Assembly: GCA_012845835.1 (NCBI GenBank)
Contig: JABAKD010000010.1
Span: 8,427,599-8,491,598 of the forward strand
DNA from: Undaria pinnatifida
Taxonomy: Eukaryota; Sar; Phaeophyceae; Laminariales; Alariaceae
DNA: 64,000 nt
Direction: 5' to 3'
The notes below the pieces were generated by a model. It saw nothing but the letters and a program-made list of their open reading frames with translations, was not told the DNA's origin and searched no databases. The position numbers were made by a program, and so were the translations under genes. Positions 30,970 to 41,686 of this stretch are shown piece after piece; within the stretch, counting starts at the first letter, position 1, and each line of letters starts with the position of its first letter.

Positions 30970-31207
30970 TGTGATACGGTATTCCCCTGGGAGCCTACCA
31001 AGGCGTAAGATGTGGGATACGGTTGGATATAAAAGGGTTTCACATGCCTTTGAAGGCATGTGCGTATAGGGGAATTAAACGCTATTCAGTTCGTCCGTGG
31101 CGTGTGTGCAACTAATACAAGAGCTTATCTAGTACAAGTGAGTGACCAATGTGGAACCTGCCTAGTAGAGAAACCTGCAAAGAAAGGGTTGGCCTGTGTC
31201 TGTAACA
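30970..31207 (+). mobile_element. Solo LTR of the Ty3/gypsy family at 38,272-43,684
   Basis: About 238 bp starting TGTGATACGGTATTCC and ending TGTCTGTAACA. It is homologous, in opposite orientation, to the LTRs at 38272-38534 and 43465-43684. A TATA box and a palindrome are conserved. No clear target duplication was found. Confidence 0.75.
31028..31034 (+). promoter_or_regulatory. TATA box in solo LTR
   Basis: TATAAAA, present at the same place in all three LTR copies and followed about 10-15 bp later by the palindrome CATGCCTTTGAAGGCATG. Confidence 0.6.
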
Positions 31208-31644
31208 ACCCCTTAATCTTATTATACATGGCGTCGACGGCAGGACTTGCACGAGTACAAACTATGTCGATGTGGCCGAAGTCGTGTAAATCCACACCCT
31301 CGAGGCCGGGGACTCAGCCACTCGTAATGCTGCTGTGTGGCTTTTTCTGGCGCAGTAATCGTAATCACTACCTCCTCGTTTTAGTCATGCGTGCGCTTGC
31401 CACGTTTACCCATGTACGTATGTACCTACCGAAATTCAATAAAAATAAAGACACAACTATGATACCTACCGCGGTACCATGGGGATTTTTCTACAGTAAA
31501 TAAATGTTCTTTGTTTTGGGACAAAATTGACGCCAATTTGGAAATAATGTCTTGCTGCCAAGTTTTATTTTATCAACCTCTCCATACATCAAGATCCGAG
31601 GAATAACTGGAGAGTACCGTTCAAAATACAGAAAATTGCGCACT

Positions 31645-31845
31645 TACTTCTCGCTTGTGTCGCTCAGCCCTCATCCGCGTTCACGTCGAGGTGCGGAATT
31701 GATAAGGCAGGGTGAGGGGTTTTGGAGCCGCCCCTCGAAGACGGCGCTCGAACCAAGCGATTTGACCGAGAAATTGCAGTTTCGATAATCCTATACTGAG
31801 GCCGAGACGAACAAAACTCCTGGCCCAATCCCTGTCCCCTCGAAA
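31645..31845 (+). repeat. Repeat family C, copy 2
   Basis: Aligns along its length with 21085-21280 and 37095-37290; GACGGCGCTCGAACCAAGCG is recognisable. Confidence 0.7.
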
Positions 31846-31849
31846 ACAC

Positions 31850-33060
31850 GAATCATTTTATATATGGATACCTTGTCGTTTTCTTGCACCAGAGTATGCG
31901 ATGGAAACCCGAACACGTCTAGAGGGCTAGGTTTTGCCAAGGTGCCCGTCATTGCCCCGCTTCGCTTGCCTGCCCCCGCCATGGAAATCGACCGTTCGAC
32001 TGGTGTCGTTGTTTTGTGGATACGAGTACAGTGACATATGATGTAAACCTCCGGCCACGCTACCCCCTCCCTCGCACCTCCCTCCGCCCCCTCCCCCCGC
32101 CGAACATGTTGTCTTGGAGATTAAGCGGACATCGCTGGGGCTTGACACTTAATCAGTCGCGTTCTTTGTCCTCGACGTTCCTTTCGACAAGCGATGATTC
32201 CCCCTTGCCACCGGGGCCACTGTTGCGTCTTTCCTTACACGCATGTGATCGACGGTCTCCGCCAGACTACGTTGCACCAGGAACCACATGGCGGACACTT
32301 CCTTCTGAGGTCTCTCTTGTTGATTATTTTCAGACTGTGCGATTCATGTGCTCTGTCCAAACGAGCAGTCTATGCGCGCACGGCAGGTAATGCCCCCTCC
32401 TCCTGTGTATCGTCTGCTCTTGCCCCCCCCCCCCCTCAGCCTGCTGAACGTGCAATTCCCTCTCCCCCCCTCCCTTCCTCCCTCTCTCTCCCCCCCCTCC
32501 CCTCCCTCATTCTCTCATTCCCTCTGCCCACCAGCTAATTGGATGCCAACCTTTCAAAAACCAAGATCTTGAAAGAGGTTGCGAGGCGATGTCTGGATCG
32601 ATCGGTGCAAGCACGAAGGTCCTTGACCCTCTATCCACTTCAAAAAAATATCCTATGCAAATTTCAAGTACGTTGTCTCTAAGGACATGGATGCAGTTCT
32701 CGAAGGCTTAAGGATGCTCGGGCAGATAGGGAGCCGCCAGGAGCGGGCTCCCTCCAGGTCTCGCACAAGCTTCAGCTCTAATATTTGCCTTGGGCTATTG
32801 AGGCTGGAGGGTTTAAGACGGGCTAATGCCGTAAGAGAAGCCCGCTAGGCTACAACGTTTTTGGCCGCCGCCGCCGCCTATTTGTCTCCGACCGGGAAGA
32901 GCAGAGGGTTCCCGCGGGCGCAGCCGACGGAATCACGTGTCCCTCTTGTCGTATGATACATGCACCGAAAACCATGTTGAAGGATTTAGGCCACTACTGT
33001 ATGCATGTTGTTCTGTATTGTTTTTTGCGAAATGTATGTATCTTAATCATACCGTGTATG
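31850..33060. other. Repeat island stretch, no gene recognised
   Basis: Contains C-rich pyrimidine tracts (about 32070-32100 and 32400-32530) and a short CCG run near 32870. No supported reading frame. Confidence 0.4.
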
Positions 33061-33066
33061 ATACAT

Positions 33067-33132
33067 ACAAGGGCTCCGCATGGGTGCTGGCATTCGTCGG
33101 CACCCATGCTCCGGGCAGGGCAGGGCAGGACT
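33067..33132 (+). repeat. Hairpin element, copy 2
   Basis: ACAAGGGCTCCGC followed by an imperfect 13-bp stem (33079-33091 with 33096-33108) and CTCCGGGCAGGGCAGGGCAG. Compared with copy 1, one stem position changed on both arms (C-G to T-A). Confidence 0.75.
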
Positions 33133-33539
33133 TCGACTTGCTCGATTCAATGTTCGACAGAGAGTAAAAACCGTTAACACACAACACATGATCTACGCGT
33201 GTAGAACTTAACGTAATGCCAAGATATTGATATAGACTACCAGCAAACTACTTACTACTTCTGTCGTTTCCTCCATTTTTCCGTTTGTTTCTCGCGTGAA
33301 TCCGATTCCGAGCTTCGTATGTATTTCGATCGGATAAATCCGAGCACACGGAGACTGACCCTCTCTCTAGTCTGGCCACGAAGAGACGTTTCGAGTTCGT
33401 TTCTTGACGTTTCGATTCAACCAAGCATCCAGGGCTAGCAGAGGGATGGCCAAATGTTTGCTGCATGTTCTCTACGTAACAACTGGCAGGCGCGCACTGA
33501 GCCAGCTTCAGCTACTACTACATGCATGCATGATACCAC

Positions 33540-34740
33540 GAACTCATCTCCCCCCCCCCCCTTTGTTCCCCGCCCAGTTCGTTCAAACGCCCCACTTATA
33601 ATCGAAATCGGCCAGAGTAATAAACACTAATAAGCCATTGATATCACGTCATTATCTTTCTAGCCATCCATGACGTAGCTTTCATTCATCCCCCCTCCCC
33701 CCCTCCAACGCCTCCTCCTTCCCCACACCCCGCACGATCGCCTAGACCCAGCACCGCGCGTATAGTAGGCCCCTACATATATGATTAATACGCGCGATCG
33801 GAGGATTACACACAACGTTGCGAACATCAATATCGACCAAATCCTTGATTTTAATATTATATGTGACCTAAACCTCTTGAACCCCCCCCCCCCCCCCCGC
33901 CTTTTTTTTTTTTTTTCCCTCGCTTCCTCTTGCTTAAACGCCCCACCTACTATCGAAATCCGCCAGAGTAATAAACACTTCCACGCCCTGGATATCGCCT
34001 CGTTATCGATTTAGAGCCGTCCATGCCGCTGCTGTAATTACCACCCACCCCCGTCCCCAACGCCCCCTCCTTCCCCACCACCCGCACCATCGCCTAGACC
34101 TAGCACCACGCGTATAGCCAACCCCTACATCTATGCGACCTAAAGCCCTCCCCCCCCGCCCCCGCCCCCCCCCGCCACATTCCCCCCGCTCCCCCACAAG
34201 AAATATTTATAGTTTCCACGCACAACTTGACCTGCCCCACCCGTCCCCTCCCCCCCCCTCCCCCCCTCCCGCCCCCCTTTTTGATCAAAATCAGGCCCCC
34301 ACGTCCTTAAAAACTCCGCCCTCCCCTCACCGGATATTCGACTTACAGGATTCACTTGATAAACTGATGCATTTCCTTCCACAGCTGTCAGATTTTGTCC
34401 CCCTCAGAAACGGGTTATATATTTTCCGCGCACAGACTGCCTAACATCACCCTATTGACCCTGATAGCTACACTGTAGTTGCAAGGGGAGTCGCCGACCT
34501 ATATCCTTAATGAGGACACACAACCCGTAATACGCGCGATCGGAGTATCACACACAGCTTGCAAAGATGAGTTTCGACAAAATATTCGATCTCACAGCTG
34601 GGGTGTATTTTTATTTTTATAATAATATAATACGCGCGATCGGAGTATCACACACAGCTTGCAAAGATGAGTTTCGACGAAATCTTTGGTCTCACAGCAG
34701 CTGGTGGAGGGTATTTTTATTTTTATAATATCTACATCCG
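33540..34740 (+). repeat. Repeat family A, copy 2
   Basis: Reverse complement of much of 3350-4870. It contains three C-rich units with CGCCCCACCT-type words and then AGCTACACTGTAGTTGCAAG. A 98-bp tandem duplication (about 34526-34623 and 34624-34725) of TACGCGCGATCGGAGTATCA follows. A third such word is at 33788. Confidence 0.7.
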
Positions 34741-35312
34741 AGGCTCGCAGACCGACTGTGTCTCTGTGTGTATAGTGATCGTGGAGAGACTTGCTGACTG
34801 CATTCTAGGCGTGAAACACGGTGTCGCTGCCTCCGTCATTCAATTCCTCGAATTCCATTATATAATAATAATGCTGGTACGTGTTGCTGTAGACCACTCT
34901 CGTCTGGTCGATGGAATATTAGTAGTACTAGTAGTACGCGATGATAGCACTGACTCACAATTATTTCGACGGAGTCGGGTTTTCTCGCATACTTCTCGCA
35001 TACGGCAAACATTTGCAGTGCGAGCGCAGTTCAAATATTTGTTTGCATGATGATAGGTCGCACCAAAAAGCGATTTTGAGCCTATATCAGGTTGGCAAGA
35101 ACAAGCACGCTCAAAATAAGCGTGAGAAACACTTGAACAGCAACAACAGCACCAAACGCAATATTAATGGACGAATTAGAGCCATTTGTATGCAGGATTC
35201 AGGCTCCCCGGTTATAGGAACAATTAATTTCAAACAAAAATGTGGTGTTGAACGAAAAACGACATAATAATATGTGGAACTAAGACTGGCACGACTCGAG
35301 TATGATAACCAA
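34741..35312. other. Repeat island stretch, no gene recognised
   Basis: A frame that opens in the family A repeat at 34667 runs to 35050 but resembles nothing I know. I do not call it a gene. Confidence 0.4.
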
Positions 35313-35765
35313 CTGTGGAAAAAAGCCTGAAATTAGGCCAAAACAGTGCGTATTTGACTCACTGGCATAAAGGTCGAATAATCATGGAATACTTGCTGTG
35401 CCCGAATAATCACCTCTTTGTCGCTTATGCGGCACCGAAAAAAAGTGCTGAAAATTCCGATTTCATCGCTTATTGGGTCAGAAACCTAAGCTCGATAATT
35501 ATTCGCGGGTTTTCTTGCATACTACTTGCGTAGGGCAAAAAATTGCCATGCGACCGCAATTCGTACCAAACGCTCGACCTCGGGATGAATCTATGCAGTT
35601 GGTGCCCAGAGCGTCACGATAAAGCAATTCGTGACTTAAGAAGGGCGGTCAAATCGCCATGTTCCGGCATACTAACAGCCGTATATATTGCCCACAACAA
35701 ATAAGTAAGAGCAATGAGCGCCAGCTTCGGCTTGACACAGAGTGATCTTGAATCGGAATGTAATG
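35313..35765 (+). repeat. Repeat family D, copy 2
   Basis: Direct copy of 29554-30105 without the internal duplication. Confidence 0.75.
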
Positions 35766-37094
35766 CCCCTTTTACTTCTTCTCTGTCTTTTCTACTCTAT
35801 TATTTTTCCCCATTGACTTGCGTCTGGCGTGCGTATGCGTAGTGATAGGTACCACGAGATATTTGTGCAGAAGATCCCTATTTTTTTATGATACTGCTAT
35901 ATCGTCGATTGCTGTGGCGCACAGGAGATATTGTCAAGAAGATCCCTATTACTCTGTATCATCGGTTAATTCCTGGCGAACACGACATGACATTTTCAAG
36001 AAGATCCCTTTATTGTATTATACTGTCGTCAATTAATTGCTGGCGCACACGATGTATTGACCAGCAACAACAGCAGTCAATATCCAGCGCAATTCTTGGA
36101 ACCACACAAAAAAGCGTTCGAAACACTACTACCTTGAAAATCACACCTAACTTTAGAAGTGTATCCACGTTTCGTTTGTGGGGATAAATGACTAATTCCA
36201 CGATAGCCCCCGCCCAAAGCAGCGATTTTCTTGAACGAACGTTTCGGGGCTGCTCGACACAAGGAAGGATGTTATTGAAAGAAAAGTATCTACATATTTT
36301 ATTGTGTGCAAAAGGTCTATCGATCGATGACGTCGGGGTGTCTAGGGACACCGTGTTTCAGGAGATACGACCGGGCGCTGGTTTTGAAACCGGCGATTTC
36401 GTTCTAGAAAAGTTGGGGGGGCTACCGTAGAACGACTCAAATATACATGGAATTAATGTGGGATATTTATGATGCGGTCCTCAAAGACGGATGATGGATC
36501 GTGGAGCAGTAGTCTATATACGGAACGACTCTTTGGAGCGGCGATGAAAAAGACTGGCAAAACATTGTTTCTCGTGCTGCGATTTTTGAAAGCGACTCCG
36601 TTTGTTGTGTTTGTTTTCTATTTTTTTTCATGGTCTTGCCTGTTTTGTTGTGTTCTCGTGCCCGGTACGCTAGCATTTCACTTGCTTTATACCTTGATTT
36701 ATTGCGATTATTTGGTTTACTCTGTCTCACAGTCTGTGACCACAAACTAATAAGTTGTATCTCTCTAGGATGAAGAATCAGCACAGACACTGGGTGTAAT
36801 GATCTTGGTTAGGGAACGGCCCCCCTCGAAGACAACGAACGCTCGACCAAAGGCATTTAACCTTGAAATCCGATATCGAAAAGCAACGACACAGTCAGTC
36901 GTACGATGTGCACAATAGACCAAACGCTTCGGGGTGTGACCATGAAAACAGTGTGGTGGGGACGAAGTAAGCAGCCAATTTGGAAATTATGCCAACTTGG
37001 AAATAAATGTTTTCCCTTATGTTCTTTTCGTTCAAGTTCTGCAAATGCCAAGATCCAAGAATAGCTTTGGGCGTATACCGCTCGAAATACAAAA
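35766..37094. other. Repeat island stretch, no gene recognised
   Basis: Contains a short repeat of AGAAGATCCCTATT-type words at about 35870-36010 and a partial family C fragment at about 36808-36885. No supported reading frame. Confidence 0.4.
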
Positions 37095-37290
37095 TTTTGC
37101 GCACTTCTCGCCTGTCTCGCTCAGCCCACGTACCTGACCCCGGCCAGGTCCGGAACGGATACGACAGGGTGAGGGGCGTTCGAGCCGCCCCCCGAAGACG
37201 GCGCTCGAACGAAGCTATTTTACGGAGAGTTCCGGTTCCGAGAATCGCATACTGAGGCCGAGATCGACAAAACTCCTGACCGAATCCCCC
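37095..37290 (+). repeat. Repeat family C, copy 3
   Basis: Same orientation as the other two copies. A TA dinucleotide run (37308-37323) follows it. Confidence 0.7.
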
Positions 37291-37323
37291 CCAAAAAGAG
37301 TGATCACATATATATATATATAT

Positions 37324-38089
37324 GTATGTGCTGCTCACTGCTGATGTCATTGTGCTCTGCTCTTTGCTGTTGTTGCGGCCCAACGCTGCCACCGCCCACT
37401 GTCCGCGAGCGCAAGACTGCGAGGAGCGAAGCCGGCCACCCCCTCCTTCCTCCCGCCCCTCTTAACGCCTGCGCCTGGGCGTCGCCTGTTGGTGGTGCTG
37501 TGTGTAGATCTGACTTGTGTGTTTTGTTCTCAAGACTAACTTTGTGTTTTGATGTGCTGTTCACAGTTGCAACAAAACCGTTCACTGCGAGCGAAATTAA
37601 CTAGAAGTTGCTGGGTTCGTGATTTGATTGTGTTATAAAAAACGTTCAAGGCCTGTAGTCCGTGAACAGCACCAGCGAGACAGGCAAGCAAACAAAGGCC
37701 GTTCACCACAAGACGGTAGATCGTGAAGATTGGAACCGGTGTACCGTACGTATTGGCCTGTTGGTTTGTTTGGGATTGCGCTGATTTTTTTACCCTCTAT
37801 GCCTTAAGCTGGCGTGGAAACCACTGCTATACCGCTTTATGGTTTCAGTTTCTCAGTCAGATAGCTTGGAGGTTCAGCTCGTAGAGACCCTTAGTAAAAC
37901 GAAGAAGTTCGTTTTTTCCCTGCAAAAATATGGAGAGAAGGGAAAAGGGAAGGGAGGCTATATTAGTAGTGGGGGTGTGCCCACCCGACCGCCCGACCGC
38001 CCGTAACATAGACCTTGCACGTGTCATATGTTTCACCCTTTTTTCTCTTTGCTCTTTGCACTCGGTCTGGTAAAACACACGGCCGCGGG
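37324..38089. other. Repeat island stretch, no gene recognised
   Basis: Unique-looking sequence between the TA run and the retrotransposon flank; no supported reading frame. Confidence 0.4.
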
Positions 38090-38124
38090 GTTAAATGGAG
38101 ATCTTGCACATGGGGACACACTCG

Positions 38125-38262
38125 AGTTGGAACCCGTTCGTCTACTACCCGGGTACTCGACGGGTAGTACCCTGAACTATCACTTCCCGTTCGGGTACGA
38201 GTAATACCTAATACCCGCCGGGTATTTGAACTCGGATGCCCGGGTACCCGATATGATAAGAT
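38125..38262. repeat. GGGTACCCG-rich element, left of the retrotransposon
   Basis: Dense repeated CCCGGGTA, CGGGTAC and ACCCG words with dyad symmetry. A comparable cluster occurs at 44618-44745. Confidence 0.5.
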
Positions 38263-38271
38263 GAAGGGGCT

Positions 38272-38534
38272 GTTACAGACACAGGCCACACTTCGCAGGT
38301 TCTCTACTAGGCGGGTTCCATGTTGGTCACTCACTTGTACTAGATAAGCTCTTGTATTAGTTCCACACTCGCCACGGACGAACTGAATAGCGTTCAATTC
38401 CGCGAGGCAAAAGCATCATCCCCTTTTTCCTATACCTGCATGCCTTCAAAGGCATGTGAAACCTTTTTATATCCAGCCTCCAGCCGTATCCCATATTTCA
38501 CGCCTTGTTAGGCTCCCAGTGGAATACCATAACA
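38272..38534 (-). repeat. 3' LTR (left copy, full length)
   Basis: 263 bp, starting TGTTACAG on the plus strand and ending in a CATAACA terminus. Matches the right LTR and the solo LTR at 30970-31207. The TATA box is at 38465-38471 on the minus strand. Confidence 0.8.
38465..38471 (-). promoter_or_regulatory. TATA box in 3' LTR
   Basis: TATAAAA on the minus strand (plus TTTTATA), conserved in the other LTRs. Confidence 0.55.
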
Positions 38535-38547
38535 CTAGCCCACCCTG

Positions 38548-39051
38548 ATGAGCCGTATAATATGCAGAAATATGGAAGATTTGGGGAAGCACCGGTTCCA
38601 CGATCTAGAACATGACTCAAAGATGCGGCTCTTCACAACCTACTCCCACACCTCTACCCTGCGAGGCCTCAGGGAAAATGCTACAGCAGAAAACCTCAAA
38701 CGAAGAACGGAAGACGAGGAAAAGGGTACAGAACACTCCAGCGAATGGCGCGATCGACAGGCGCGAGAGCTATCACTTCCGCAGACTAGCGAGGGAAACG
38801 GGGGCAGAGAAAAGGGAAAACGGGAACTATGCAGAAAAATAGAAGCAATAACAAAATTCGAAAGCGCTGGAGTCGAAGGCAGAAGAATCAAAAACCTCGC
38901 GAGCGAAACCCCAAGCGGTCACAAAAACGTACCAGAACGCGCTACGCACGAAACCCAATTCGCGCGCGGAATGGACCTCGTACCCCACCCTGCGGGGGCG
39001 ACGTCGAAACCGGGCGGAGATTTACCAGAAAAATCCCCCCAGGAAAACTGA
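38548..39051 (+). other. Antisense open frame between pol and 3' LTR
   Basis: A 167-codon plus-strand frame opposite to the retrotransposon. The predicted product is very hydrophilic and rich in Arg, Glu, Lys and Ser. No recognised domain; it may be chance. Confidence 0.3.
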
Positions 39052-39150
39052 ATAAAAAACCAAGAACCAAAACGAATGTCCCCCGAAGAAGCAAAATTTG
39101 AAACCGATAAAACCGGATCAAAATACTCGAGGGCAGTGGTGGCCTGAACG

Positions 39151-40148
39151 TCAACTCGCCACGTCCGGGCCTCGAGATTCATCTACGTTACTTTGAATCC
39201 CGCGTGCAACTGATCTACCCCGACGGAGTTGAAGGCACCAGGAACCTTGTACACCTCCTGTCGAAGTCGTGTAGTGAGCCGGAGAGAGCGGAAGCTTAAT
39301 CGGTCCCCGGTCGTCCAGAAAAAGTACCAAATATTCCCCGTCGCTGGATGTGCGAGCGCTGATTTTCCCAAACCACCACAAGCCGTCATCGGCTTTGTAC
39401 CAAAAATGGGCCCCATTGGGGAGCACCGTGGTGCTGTAGTGGCGTAACCAGTCAGCGCGCGGCACGCAGCCGTAGTCAGGTGCCAAGAAACGTTCGCCGT
39501 TAGCACGGGAAAGCTCCCGTTGTGCAGCTCCAATGCGCATCTGCCGATACAGGCGGTTGGTTTGGCGGTGTTGGTTTGGAGTGCCAGCCAAGTAGAGCAA
39601 GATCTGCTGGCGTGAGAGCTGGAGGTCCATCTCCCGTTCCCACGACGGGCGGGTGAGCCCAGTCCAATGCGTCTCGTACATCACCGCGATGGCACCACCC
39701 CTACCACGGATCGATTGATGGCCGGTGATCTTTTCCACCTTTAGCCGCTGGAGGGGCGCCGACACGTCGTCGTGGGCCACGTGATATGGGGGGGATTTTT
39801 CGTAAAATTGTTGAGCACGTACTGCGTCAACCCATCCGGAAGGTACGTAGGCATGTCGCCGCGGTCGTGGAGGTTGGTGCAGGGCTTGCATAGCTCGACG
39901 GAGACGCGGCGGTGCGCATCCGCGCCGGGCATGTCTGTGGGGAGGTCCAAATAGAGGAGCGTATCCCCGAGAGCTGAACCGTCCGGTGCGTCGCTAGAGG
40001 GACAGGGGCCCACGGCAAGGGTCTTGTAGGAGCCCGTCCAATTTAGCGCGAATTTGGTCATGAGCACCTTTGCATCCGTGCCGGCTTTCGCGCCTTGGCG
40101 AATAGTGGAGGCCGTATTATACAGCAAAACCCAATTTACCCACAACAA
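39151..40148 (-). pseudogene. Retrotransposon pol 3' end: integrase C-terminus and chromodomain
   Basis: The part 40148-39741 contains a GPY/F-like motif (LNWTGSYKTLAVGP). After a frame change, 39891-39151 carries a chromodomain at about 39741-39616 (starts KVEKITGHQSIRGRGG, ends with a PSWEREMDL-type strand). A Trp/Tyr-rich tail with WYKADDGLWWFGKI follows and looks Tudor-like (inference). The frame shift between the two parts shows decay. Confidence 0.75.
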
Positions 40149-41307
40149 AGTTGGGAACCCGGCGCAAAGCGTCCGAGAGGGCTAAGTTTCGCCGTTTCAC
40201 GCGGGAAACTGTTAAGGCATGCATCTCGCGAACAATATCGTTGGCGCGCTGTTGGCGTTCTGATGCCCGGCCGCAGTATGCGAGGTGGTCGCGGGCCAGA
40301 CTCTGATCCCCGGGGACCCCGGAGCGGTCGAAAATAGTGAGAGAGAGGCGCGGGAGCCTGCCCAGGTGAACTTCGTTGGGGGGCAGTCCAGTGGCGGCAC
40401 TGACCGAATTGTTGCAGGCGAACTCCACGTGCGGTAACTGCGCATCCCAATCGTCTTGTCGTTCGTTGACGACCGTAGCCAGAATTTGGGCCATTGTGTG
40501 GTTAACGCGCTCCACACCACCGTTGCCCCTTGGATGGTAGGAGCTGGTGGCGATTTTTCGAGCACCAAGAAGCTCATATACGACGTGTGAAAGCTTGGAG
40601 CAGAACTGGACGCCGTCGTCCGAAAGGATGCTACGTGGACACCCTCAAAGGGGAATGTACCGGTTGATAAGAATGTTGGCCGTGCTTCCAGCTGTAAATT
40701 CAGCGGCGGTGATGACGAGCATGTCCGCACGACGGCTAAAGCGGTCGGTGAAGAGCAAAATATAGGTGTTACCCCGGGGTGTGACCGGCAATGGCCCAAA
40801 ATAGTCCACGCTTACCGCACTGCCCGGCCCCGGAGGGAGGGGAATCAAAATGATGCTTACCGCAATGCCCGGCCGCGGAGGGAGGGGTATCAAAATGATG
40901 GGTTATCAAACCGTCAGTCGCGGTATCTTCCGCGCTTGGCACTTCAAGCAATGGCACAACCACCAGTGGGTGCATATGCTCATTTCTATCCACCATTAGA
41001 AACGCTTGAGCACGTAAAGTGTACGTGCCGTGCCTAGATGGCAGAAAGCAGTCGAATGGCAGGCTTGAATGATCCAAGGGCGCATGAGTAGCGGCACGTA
41101 AATACGGATTGGTTCGTCGCCCAAAAGGCAAGCCTCGCGCCCCGTAGGCCGTAAGGAGTAGTGGACCGGGATTGGATTGCGGACGAGGAGGACAATGCCC
41201 TCGTCGGTAGTATGGAGGCGGTCTTTGCCAGCGAGCTCTTGGATCTCCGAGAATGGGGAGCGCTGGTGGGAGGGGAAACGCGCTAAGACTTCGGTGGGCA
41301 AGGCCAA
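40117..41307 (-). pseudogene. Retrotransposon integrase, fragmented
   Basis: The segment 41307-40996 shows the His/Cys zinc-binding region before the catalytic core, read in two frames. The part 40893-40645 contains VDYFGPLPVTPRGNTYILLF, the first-Asp segment of the core. The part 40515-40117 contains HPRGNGGVERVNHTMAQ-type sequence with the catalytic Glu region. At least two frame changes separate these, so no functional integrase is encoded. Confidence 0.75.
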
Positions 41308-41686
41308 TGGCCGGCCGAGAAGAATGTATCGTATTACGGCGTGGCACGTAGGCTCTGCACGTTGCTCTCTCTCCCAGTCGGCGTGCGAATAACGCTCACG
41401 GAACCACCAAAGTGTAGTTCGGAGCAGCGTCGAGGGCGTCCAAATCGGTCGTACAGGGGGAGGGGCACTCCGAAGGGGTCGAGAGCCCTAAAAGCAGGAG
41501 TCCCAAAGGCTCCGCTCGGTCGCGTTCAGACGGGATTGGTACCGTCGGGACAGGCGTTGGGGCTCGAGATGTGCTCGGGGCGGCAGCCAAAGGCAGCCGA
41601 GGGCGCGAAACGCGCGGCGGAGGGTCGACCCGAGAGGAACACGTCCGCGGAACCCTGCCGGGACCGGAACCATAGTCAACGGCAGG

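Noticed and set aside
34667..35050. 127-codon plus-strand frame as a membrane protein gene
   Set aside because: It starts within the family A repeat, has no homologue I know and no splice or promoter support.
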